Shown one piece after another: positions 10,301 to 17,516 of a DNA stretch of 64,000 nt; position 1 is the stretch's first letter, and the number at the start of each line of letters is the position of its first letter. Location of the stretch: assembly GCF_018143015.1 (NCBI RefSeq), contig NC_054753.1, positions 33,455,292-33,519,291 of the forward strand. Direction: 5' to 3'. The translations under genes were made by a program, and so were the position numbers. The DNA is from Lytechinus variegatus (taxonomy: Eukaryota > Echinodermata > Echinoidea > Temnopleuroida > Toxopneustidae). The notes below the pieces were generated by a model. The model was not told the origin of the DNA and did no database searches. It saw nothing but the letters and a program-made list of their open reading frames with translations.

Positions 10301-11549
10301 ATGTCATGGGAGCGTTCACTAACCCAAAAGGCATCACGTTAAAATGGTAGAGTCCACTGCCTGTGGTAAATGCGGTCTTCTCTTTGTCAGCAGGGTGCAT
10401 TTTGACTTGCCAGTATCCACTTGACAAATCGATTACACTGAAGTAGGAAGACGCAGATAACGCATCTATGGAGTCATCCTGTCGAGGGATAGGATGTGAA
10501 TCCCTAATGGTAATGGCATTCAGAGCACGATAATCCACGCAAAATCTATAAGTATTATCCTTCTTGCGTACCATGACAATAGGACTAGCCCAAGGGCTAT
10601 GACTTTCCTCAAGGATATTGCGTTCGAGGAGATCGTCAACTTGTCGTTGAATCTCTACTCTCATAGATGGTGATGTTCGATAGGCTCTCTGTCTAATAGG
10701 CATCTCTGTGGTTGTATAGATTCTGTGATGGAGGAAGTCTGTTTCTCCAACATCTTCTGGTCCAGAGCTGAAAATGTCATTGTAAGACTCAAGTAACTCT
10801 AAAGCTTGACGTCGTTCGCTCTCTGTCAAATCAGATTCAGCATCAATAAAATTGCTGTGATTTTTAACTGTGTCACTGATGTTATGAAGAGAGGAAGAAG
10901 CCGGAGGAGTTTTATCAGTCCCTGGTTGTATTGCACTAACAACATTGTACTCCTCTTCCTGGTCACCTATCAAAGAATGAAATTGGCCTAAATGTGTATC
11001 TGACTGTAACTCTATAGGCATCGAAGAAGGATTAACCAAGCGTACTAAGATTATCCCATTCTGAGCACTAGATAAAGATCTTGCTCCAGCTACTTCAAGC
11101 TTCTCATGAAGTGAGGGTTCAAATATCCCATCATAACCATGTGGAGTAAGATCAGCTTGTAGTGATGTTAACTTCCCCTGTGCGTGTACCTCACTCAGAG
11201 GGGGTAGTGTAACTGTTCCTATCAAAGATACATTACAATGTAGGGGAGCTTGATGTTGACGATAATCAGCAAGGGGTATCTGAAGTCCAGGCATACTGAA
11301 GGAGGAAGTTGCTACAGATACCGCTGCCTTATGTCGAAGGAAAAAGTCCCAGCCAAGAATAATGGGGTGTGAAACATTCCGAGCAATGTAGAACATGTGT
11401 TGGAGAGCCTTGTTCCCAAGATGCAGGGAGGAGCAAACAGAACCTGTTATGTCCAGTGAATTTTCTGTAACAGAAGTAGCAGAAATTACTCCTTTCTGAA
11501 TAGGACTTCTGTGAGGTGGAGGAATTGAATTAAAGAAGTCAGTACTCAT
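7311..11549 (-). CDS. pol: pol of the Gypsy-type element (protease, RT, RNase H, integrase)
   Basis: A 1412-residue reading frame counted from its first ATG. The frame is open further upstream, where the aspartic-protease motif L-D-T-G-S lies just before that ATG, so the true polyprotein begins nearer the gag end. In order: rest of protease, reverse transcriptase (motifs VRKKDNTYRFCVDYRALN, FSVIDLSSGYWQ, MPFGLVNAP), RNase H (LSTDASLDAVGAVLSQ, YDRELWAIV), a linker of short threonine/glutamine-rich repeats, the integrase zinc-binding region (H...H...C-x2-C, ending NTCKACESF) and integrase core (FADIAELP, HTDQGRQFES, HPQGAGLVERANR). The C-terminus carries about seven proline-rich repeats of ~16 residues. 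The frame partly overlaps or abuts gag, as usual for the family. This is a fossil-type element copy; it looks nearly intact. Confidence 0.92.
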   Translation of the reverse strand: MSTDFFNSIPPPHRSPIQKGVISATSVTENSLDITGSVCSSLHLGNKALQHMFYIARNVSHPIILGWDFFLRHKAAVSVATSSFSMPGLQIPLADYRQHQAPLHCNVSLIGTVTLPPLSEVHAQGKLTSLQADLTPHGYDGIFEPSLHEKLEVAGARSLSSAQNGIILVRLVNPSSMPIELQSDTHLGQFHSLIGDQEEEYNVVSAIQPGTDKTPPASSSLHNISDTVKNHSNFIDAESDLTESERRQALELLESYNDIFSSGPEDVGETDFLHHRIYTTTEMPIRQRAYRTSPSMRVEIQRQVDDLLERNILEESHSPWASPIVMVRKKDNTYRFCVDYRALNAITIRDSHPIPRQDDSIDALSASSYFSVIDLSSGYWQVKMHPADKEKTAFTTGSGLYHFNVMPFGLVNAPMTFQRLMEIVLHGLHWSTCLVYLVVGRDFNHHLRNLKEVFDRFRDAGLTLKPSKCHFFKRKVTYLGYVISSEGVLPDPSNTEKVTRWPQPRTATDVRSFLGLASFYRRFIPGFSQIASPMTRLTHKGTPFIWTTECDAAFSHLKTALTSPPLLAYPDFNHGFILSTDASLDAVGAVLSQVQQGKERVIAYFSQMLTRPQQKWSTYDRELWAIVCAIRHFRHYLRGQHFDIVTDHQPLLGYRKVPIQDDATGRRARWIVEMNAYSFDIRHRRGRSHQNADAMSRRLDGQRNDTKQESVECNAVTKTPKEKVDLNIHPPSTSKTTSTQTFHQPSSLPSCTTGTQTFHQPLSSPSSTTGTQTTYIQPTPVKCDETQPTSVRCDETQANNLPNVEKRSHSDLISDHDLLQHQRLDEDISKVMEYVKDGYHPTWKERRQQSARMRRLLWQLPRLVIRQGILCRKTYDKPREIYTYQTVIPKSLLQRVLHNLHGHPSSGHFGAQRTLQRAHLSFYWPYMHKDIVDYCNTCKACESFRLPNPPYRAKLMTITTTRPLEKVFADIAELPRSRNGYKYLLVVVDHFSKYLNLYAMKDQTAQTVARHICEDYIQEHGVPESLHTDQGRQFESKLLQELCKNLGIEKTRSSPYHPQGAGLVERANRVLKDQLAKYIADQGGDWDSHLHQLQLAYDASVHSTTGLSPYFIMHGREARTPANVNFPTPAATSHPTSTPEGYTDSLNKRLSTAFRFVKEHTRKAQVAQQEHYDKRNRTITYSTGDLVWLHDPVNVRNKLEPNWKGPYKVLSSCTEGLNYKISRNGDVKIVHHNRLKPFRSRMGTPTSSFGKPTSSFNTPTPSFNIPFSSLNRSTSSFNRPADSFDIWWQPQIPPIPPRQADEGQLPIPPRQADEGRLPIPPHQVDQGHLPMPAPQVDQGHLPMPAPQVNQGQLPMPAPQAAERYPIPIPFPQEDGEQLPMLPCQANVEQPPRRSRSVRLLIPPRRLKEYDTS
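7440..7690. repeat. Minisatellite inside the pol C-terminus
   Basis: Roughly seven imperfect copies of a ~48-base unit (GGGGCTGGCATTGGTAA type), encoding on the minus strand a proline/glutamine-rich repeat of about 16 residues. It produces open frames in several other phases that should not be taken as genes. Confidence 0.8.
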
Positions 11550-11686
11550 TAACGATATGAATGACCCTGTATCTAGGTATGCTAGGATATAAGTCTTGTC
11601 AACAAGGACAGGGATATAAGGAGATGGATGGTTGATTTTGGGGCCTGTTGTTGTAGTCCGAGCTGACGACTGACCCTCATCATCAG

Positions 11687-12796
11687 CTAATGAAAGTTTT
11701 CCGATTGCCGGGAGAAGTGGACTCGACGAGGACTCTCATCATGACGATAGGAAGTACGTTGCCCTGGATGTGTCTGCTCATACTTGTACCTCGAGTCATC
11801 ATATCGAGAACGCCTATCACTCTGGTCTCGAGGGCGTGTCTCATCATACATATATCTTGAGTCATCATAGTTAGGATGCCTTTCATTCTGATTTCGAGGG
11901 TGTGTTTCCTCGTATCTGTACCTCGATTCACCATATCTCGAAGAAGGATGCCTTCCTGGGCTTGGCGAGTGTCGGCCAAAATCCCTTCTTGAAGGACGAT
12001 AAGAAATCCCGGGACTTGGAGAACGACGAGAATAAGGACTTGGAGAACGACGGGTATATGGGCTTGGAGAACGACGGTTGTATGGGCTTGAAGAACGACG
12101 TCCCTCAAAAGTAGATCTGGGCCTGTATCTATCCGGCATACCATCTCGACTATTCTTTAGTTCCTTGACCTGCAAATCTATCCTGTCTATCTTTTCCATT
12201 AATTTGTCCAATAAGGCATCATGGTCTACACTGGCGACATGCGGTTTGAAAGGAGCTTCAGTCGATGGAGGATGCTGCATAGGGCTTTGGTGCAATGCTC
12301 TTTCCATCCTTACTGCAATCTGTAATGCCTCCTCTATTGTTTTTGCACCATGTTCTCGAACCTTCAACTGAAGAAATGGGTCAAGACCTGCAATGAAGCG
12401 TCTTAGATTCTCACCATTCCTTGCTTTCTCTTCATAATCTGGAAACGCCTCTAATACAAGTTTCTGAACAACTGCAGCATAAACTTCTAAGGGTTCCTCA
12501 GTTGCTCTGGGTCTAGCTGCTGCATTCGTCCTAAAGATATCTAGAAAACCCTTTCTTGAAAAGACTTGAGAGAGTCTTGATTTTGCTGCATCATAGTTAT
12601 TTTTCACGTCTGTGGGCATACCATCCCACAATGAGAATGCTGCACCACCTAAACGGGTTGGAAGAAACACTTCCTTCTTCAGGCCAGAAGTAGACCCCGA
12701 CGCATCTAAAGCGACCTCAAATCTCTTTACCCACTGTTGAAAATCAGCTTCATGTTCTCCTGTAAAAACTTCAGGGAGCTCCAGGCGAAACATCAT
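11687..12796 (-). CDS. gag: gag of the Gypsy-type element
   Basis: 369 residues. The N-terminal ~170 residues match the retrotransposon Gag capsid-like family: FTGEHEADFQQWVKRFEVAL near the start, AAFSLWDGMP, and LRRFIAGLDPFLQLKVREHG. Gag assembles the cytoplasmic particle in which reverse transcription happens. The C-terminal part is rich in arginine, serine and tyrosine, with R-R-S-P-S-P repeats and basic residues, and probably binds the RNA. It lies upstream of pol in element order and in its own reading frame. Base composition matches pol. Confidence 0.88.
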   Translation of the reverse strand: MMFRLELPEVFTGEHEADFQQWVKRFEVALDASGSTSGLKKEVFLPTRLGGAAFSLWDGMPTDVKNNYDAAKSRLSQVFSRKGFLDIFRTNAAARPRATEEPLEVYAAVVQKLVLEAFPDYEEKARNGENLRRFIAGLDPFLQLKVREHGAKTIEEALQIAVRMERALHQSPMQHPPSTEAPFKPHVASVDHDALLDKLMEKIDRIDLQVKELKNSRDGMPDRYRPRSTFEGRRSSSPYNRRSPSPYTRRSPSPYSRRSPSPGISYRPSRRDFGRHSPSPGRHPSSRYGESRYRYEETHPRNQNERHPNYDDSRYMYDETRPRDQSDRRSRYDDSRYKYEQTHPGQRTSYRHDESPRRVHFSRQSENFH

Positions 12797-13160
12797 GAAA
12801 CAGTAACAGGGAGAAATATAGGCGTAAGCAAGGGTAAAGTAAAAGTCTCACAACAGTAGATGGCAATCAGTGTGAAGACATAATCCTATCTCTGCAGAAA
12901 ATAGATATTCCAGAGTAAAGAGATCCAATAAGTTTTCACAATGATGATGGAGGAAATCCACTAATCACTGCCAATATCCAAGGAAGTACGGTACACAGTC
13001 ATGGAGTATCGAAGCCGGGATCGAAGTATCCAAGATGCACGAAGTACCGGTAGAGTGATTCCACAAAGTATCCGAAGTGATGAAGGGAGAAAACATCCAA
13101 AATGATCACGATCAAGGGAGAAAATAATAAATGACCAGCAAGAAAACACTGTAGAACACC
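12797..13160 (-). other. Leader of the LTR element
   Basis: The untranslated region between the primer-binding site and gag. It contains short repeats around CGAAGTA (13010-13080), but no open frame of note. Confidence 0.6.
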
Positions 13161-13170
13161 GCTGCTACCA
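13161..13170 (-). other. Primer-binding site (initiator tRNA-Met type)
   Basis: On the minus strand, two bases after the 5' LTR, the sequence TGGTAGCAGC starts. The first nine bases complement the 3' end of animal initiator tRNA-Met (...CTGCTACCA). Ty3/Gypsy elements often use this tRNA with a short match. Confidence 0.7.
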
Positions 13171-13172
13171 GA

Positions 13173-13723
13173 TGTAGGGTGGCTATTCGAGTTAGAATAC
13201 TTAGGGTTCACTACACAGGTGTATATAAATTCCACAGAGAAGTTTTCTTTATTCAAAGCTAGGGTCCAACTCCCCGAGAGCACATGGCCCACTTTATTTC
13301 TGCTGCCTTTCCAAAAACTATATCATCCAATTCACATAAACATCAACCAATCAAAAGGTAGTGTGTCCTCTGGGTGGACACACTCTATCTATAACACATG
13401 AAACATAGGATAGATCAGATAACCAATCAGGAAGTAGTGCATGCAACATAAAAGAAATCAATAGCCAATCAGCAAGAGGTGTGTATAGTGCATCAATGTG
13501 TGTGTAACCGAACATACAGAGAATCAATGAACTGAAGCACATAATCCAGGTCAACTCCATGTCTGGCTAAACAATGAAGTGATATTTACAAACACTGAGC
13601 AAAGGTATTGAATTGCATCTCACATTCCAACTTGTTTATAGAAAGTTCTCTGACCTATAGTATACTGAAATGAATCTAACCTGTACATGAAAGTTCTCTG
13701 ATCTATGGAAATAAGGCTCTACA
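13173..13723 (-). repeat. 5' LTR of the Gypsy-type element
   Basis: 551-bp copy of 4509-5059 with the same terminal bases. It is the 5' LTR because the element reads on the minus strand. Confidence 0.93.
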
Positions 13724-13727
13724 ATAG

Positions 13728-13921
13728 TAATGATAAATAAAATGAATCAATTAATGAAGTATAGCAATTATACGTTATTTTGTAACAATTTCCGAGTATT
13801 GAATATACTATTTAGTCCGCAACAATCATAGGCCTATCATATCGTTGTAATTATAGAGTGATAGCAAAATGACTAACTTAAAAACAAGTCAGTATTTATT
13901 GAAAATACCACTAAATTAAAA
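13728..13921 (+). repeat. 829-bp tandem unit, copy B, right part
   Basis: Continues unit B after the LTR element: TAATGATAAATAAAATG... to TTAAAA, matching 3680-3873 of unit A. Together with 3874-4508 it adds up to 829 bases. Confidence 0.9.
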
Positions 13922-14745
13922 ATCAACCACCAGGACGGGTTTGATCGTCACGAGTTCATGTTCTGCCAATCCAAGGGTGGTGACGGTCTATGACAGGGAT
14001 GGGAATGCTGGTGAGTCTCTACAAGCTCCAGAGGATGTCTACCTGTATGCTACCGTGGATGAGCAGGACAGGGTGTATGTAGCGAGTGTTGATTGGGAGA
14101 ATAGGAAGGTGGTAATTAGGCTCTATGATGTTAATGGTCTGAACCTGAAGGAAACAGTTGAGTTCCAAGCACTTAACATGACATTGGAGAGTTATTGGTG
14201 TTACTTGGTTTCCCTCTCCCCAGGCATGCTCGTCTTTGCTTGTTGGGATAAGTTATATTTCATCAAGGTATCACTGTAATCCACGTTATATCACACCATG
14301 TAGTATTGAAACTGACGTGCTTTCACCCTGCTACAATACAAATCTACTTACACGTGTCGATATTCAATACTACATGTATATTACTTACCAAGTAATATCT
14401 ACATCCAATGACAAAATCAGTTAATGTGATATTTTAGATACGATACAATTTAATTCGTAGAAAATATATTTATTGGAAAAAAGAACATGTGTCGCAGTAA
14501 GAAGCTGGATAAACATGGAAATTTTAGAATTTAATTCGACAATATTCGAATGATACTAATGATAAATAAAATGAATCAATTAATGAAGTATAGCAATTAT
14601 ACATTATTTTTTTTTACCAATTTCCGAGTATTGAATATATACTATTTAGCCTGCAACAATCATAGGCCTATCATGGTTATCGTTGAGAGTGATCGCATAA
14701 TGACTAACTTAAAAACAAGTAAGTATTTATTGAAAATACCACTAA
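13922..14745 (+). repeat. 829-bp tandem unit, copy C (last)
   Basis: Third copy. It follows units A and B until ACTAAA near 14745 and then runs into different sequence (GTATATG), so its right edge is probably the original right flank. The A/B and B/C junctions (ACTAAATTAAAAATCAACC) are the duplication joints. A few small indels near 14605-14690 set it apart from A and B. Confidence 0.88.
13928..14279 (+). pseudogene. TRIM propeller fragment C (C-terminal cassette)
   Basis: Same partial open frame as fragment B, differing from it by one amino acid (S instead of F after GNAGE) and one silent change. It carries the same blade variant (VDWENRK) and the same stop codon. No upstream exon parts are attached. 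As with B, it is a truncated tandem copy; expression as an alternative last exon cannot be excluded from sequence alone. Confidence 0.75.
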
Positions 14746-15334
14746 AGTATATGTATAAATGAAGAGAAAGACTATAATACATACTAATGAAAATATTTAC
14801 AATGCATAAGGGGCATGAACGGAAAATAGGCAGAAAGAGTAGTATTAGGCCATTTTTCTTTCACGTTTATGCGAAGTTTTCGTACCATCATACTCATGCC
14901 TATTCACTACATTGTAGAAAAATATTGGGTAAAATGTTTACCACCACGAGGATAATTATGTTATCAACCAAATTGGGACAGTATTTTACCCAATGCGGGA
15001 GGCATTATGGTCCAGTTAGGTTAAATAAAAAACCTAAGCAGCAATTACTTTAGAATGGGCAAAATTCTCATCACAATGGATAAATTGAAATGTCCAAAAG
15101 AAATGCCCATTTTTGTTTTGACACAGTCATAATTACCCACATGGAGCACTTTTACTCAGTGCATTTGTATGTTATTTCATTAAATTATAATGGATGATTT
15201 AGATGCTTTCTTTCGGACCACTTGTATTTTATTTTCGATAATTATGTGTTCTTCTCAAAAAGGGGAGAATGCCAATCTTAATGCCAATGTCATTGCCAAT
15301 CTCGGATAACCATTTAATCGAAAATAACATGCTG
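14746..15334. other. AT-rich non-coding stretch
   Basis: I see no gene or clear repeat. It separates tandem unit C from a segment that is paralogous to the flank of TRIM copy 2, so it is either an insertion here or a deletion there. Confidence 0.5.
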
Positions 15335-15490
15335 TTAAAAACCCTTTTTAGATATTGTTTCAGAGTAGTCTTGAAAATATACTTTTTTGATTGCCTTCCT
15401 CTGAGAATGTTAACAAGACATCCGACGATTTTTTTTTCTTCATTGAATTTTTCATAAGTCCATCTGAAAAGAAATGGAAGCAATGTAATG
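15335..15490 (+). repeat. TRIM 3'-flank segment D1
   Basis: The sequence around AGATATTGTTTCAGAGTAGTC through GAATGTTAACAAGACATC to GGAAGCAATGTAATG is paralogous to 61055-61205 downstream of TRIM copy 2, and again to 20236-20370. This is flank sequence duplicated along with the TRIM genes. Confidence 0.75.
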
Positions 15491-16726
15491 GTTAGTGAAC
15501 TCGTGGAGATATGAATACATAACTTATTCTTATATTAGTGAACGGGTGGAGATATGAATACATAACTTATTCTTATATTAGTGAACTCGTGGAGATATGA
15601 ATACATAACTTATTCTTATATTAGTGAACTCGTGGAGATATGAATATATAACTTATTCTTATATTAGTGAACGGGTGGAGATATGAATATATAACTTATT
15701 CTTATATTAGTGAACTCGTGGAATATGAATACATAACTTATTCTTATATTAGTGAACGGGTGGAGATATGAATATATAACTTATTCTTATATTAGTGAAC
15801 GGGTGGAGATATGAATATATAATTTATTCGTATATTAGGGAACAGGTGGAGATATGAATATATAATGTATTCGTATATTAGTGGACAGGTGGAGATATGA
15901 ATATATAATGTATTCGTTTATTAGAGAACAGGTGGAGATATGAATATATAATTTATTCGTATATTAGTGAACAGGTGGAGATATGAAAATACAATTTCAT
16001 TCGTATATTAGGGAACAGGTGGAAATATGAATATATAATTTTATTCGTTTATTAGTGAACAGGTGGAGATATGAATATATAATTTATTTGTATATTAGTG
16101 AACAGATGGAGATAGGAATATATAACTTATTCGTATATTACAGAATAGGTGGAGATATGAATATATACCTTATTCCTATATTAGAGAACAGGGGAGATAT
16201 GAATATATAATTCATTCGTATATTAGTGAACAGGTGGAGATAGGAATATATAATTTATTCGTATATTAGTGAACAGTTGGAGATATGAATATATAATTTT
16301 ATTCGTATATTAGTGAACAGGAGGAGATATGAATATATAATTTATTCGTATATTAGAGAACAGGTGGAGATATGAATAAATAATTTATTCGCATATTAAA
16401 GAACAGGTGGAGAAATGAATATATAATTTATTTGCATATTAGTTAACAGGTGGAGAAATGAATATATAATATATTCGCATATTAGTAAACAGGTGGAGAT
16501 ATGAATATATAATTTTATTCGTATATTAGGGAACAGGTGGAGATATGAATATATAATTTATTCGTATATTAGGGAACAGGTAGAGATATGAATATATAAT
16601 TTATTCGTATATTAGGGAACAGGTGGAGATATGAATATATAATTTATTCGTATATTAGGGAACAGGTGGAGATATGAATTTATAATTTATTCGTATATTA
16701 GTGAACAGATGGAGATAGGAATACAG
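15491..16726. repeat. Minisatellite, ~43-bp unit, about 29 copies
   Basis: The unit is approximately TTAGTGAACAGGTGGAGATA followed by TGAATATATAATTTATTCGTATA. The first ~7 copies form a homogeneous subfamily with CTCGTGG/CGGGTGG and ACTTATTCTTATA; later copies use CAGGTGG and ATTTATTCGTATA. A single unit stands at the equivalent place after TRIM copy 2 (about 61206-61250). Confidence 0.95.
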
Positions 16727-16814
16727 ATTTTATATTCATTCGTCAATATACCAACCACAGATAAGCATTTTAAGAAATAAAATATTTGCTGATAAAAAAA
16801 TATCTTTTTGTATA

Positions 16815-16917
16815 GGTTGGTCTTTCACGTGCACAAGCAGCTGTCTCAGTGTTCTATGCGGCTTATGTGAGGTGGAGATTCCGAACCTACCAAAAGTGCG
16901 ACTGATCCTTTCTGATA
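16815..16917 (-). repeat. Inverted 5' piece of PLE1
   Basis: Reverse complement of 19558-19660. The junction with the direct copy is at the shared word GAAAGACCAACC, so the two pieces meet at a short overlap. Confidence 0.9.
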
Positions 16918-17501
16918 GAAAGACCAACCGGTCAAGGATAAGAAGCGAAACGTGGTGTATGGTATTAGATGTGAACAAAGGGAATGTCAGGATTCCTACA
17001 TCGGTGAAACTCAACAATCACTGCATGAGAGCACGGATGTACCAACACCGTAAATCTACTGGTCTCGCAGCCATTCCTGAATCGGCGGTTTTCACCCACT
17101 TGAACGCGACGGGACACACCTTCAACAACAAGGACGTGGTGATCCTGGACAAAGAAAGCAGGTGGTTCGAGAGAGGAGTAAAAGAAGCTATTTGGGAAAG
17201 AGTGGAGAAGCCAACATTGAATCGGAGAGGTGGTTTGCGGTTCCAGCTGTCACACGCCTGGGACCGAATCCTACGGGAAGTTCAAAGCCGTCTCTCACGG
17301 GATTAACTTCCGCCCCTGGGGAACCAAGTGACGCTACGGTCGGCTGACTCTGGCGCGAAGTCACTTGGAAAGACGTGATTGGCGTTCATTCGCCTGATGA
17401 AGCCAACAGCGGTTGGTGAAACGTCGCGACGACAGAGAATTGTAAGTTAATACTTTCAATTTTCAACAAATTCCAGTAGATGATTCAATTTTTGACTGTT
17501 A
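16918..17501 (+). repeat. PLE1 pseudo-LTR, 5' copy
   Basis: Direct copy of 19649-20232. It includes the C-terminal part of the GIY-YIG endonuclease region (open frame to 17306), the hairpin motif at 17394-17433, and GTAAGT...TTCCAG at 17441-17476 that looks like a small intron. Confidence 0.9.
17394..17433 (+). ncRNA. Hammerhead-like hairpin motif, 5' copy
   Basis: CTGATGA (17394-17400), then a stem CCAAC/GTTGG with an AGCG loop, then GAAA (17418-17421), then a short palindrome CGTCG/CGACG. This order matches a type I hammerhead core (CUGAUGA, stem II, GAAA, stem III), and Penelope-like elements are known to carry hammerhead motifs in their pseudo-LTRs. Two things argue against an active ribozyme: an extra A before stem II, and A where a U is expected just before the cleavage base. 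Confidence 0.45.
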
Positions 17502-17516
17502 TTTCAAGATTACTGG

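Larger units (their letters stand above)
4509..13723 (-). mobile_element. Ty3/Gypsy-type LTR retrotransposon
   Basis: A 9.2-kb element on the minus strand. Both ends are 551-bp LTRs with TGTAG...CTACA termini that look identical by eye, so the insertion is young. Between them, in element orientation, lie a tRNA-Met-type primer-binding site, gag, pol (protease, reverse transcriptase, RNase H, integrase), about 2.2 kb of non-coding 3' region, and a purine-rich tract. The order RT-RH-integrase marks the Ty3/Gypsy group. No envelope-like frame is seen. Flanking bases ATAC (left) and ATAG (right) look like a 4-bp target duplication with one later change; the uninterrupted sister units read ATAC. 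The copy looks nearly whole, with perhaps one coding defect. It sits in the middle of the 829-bp tandem unit B. Confidence 0.93.
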
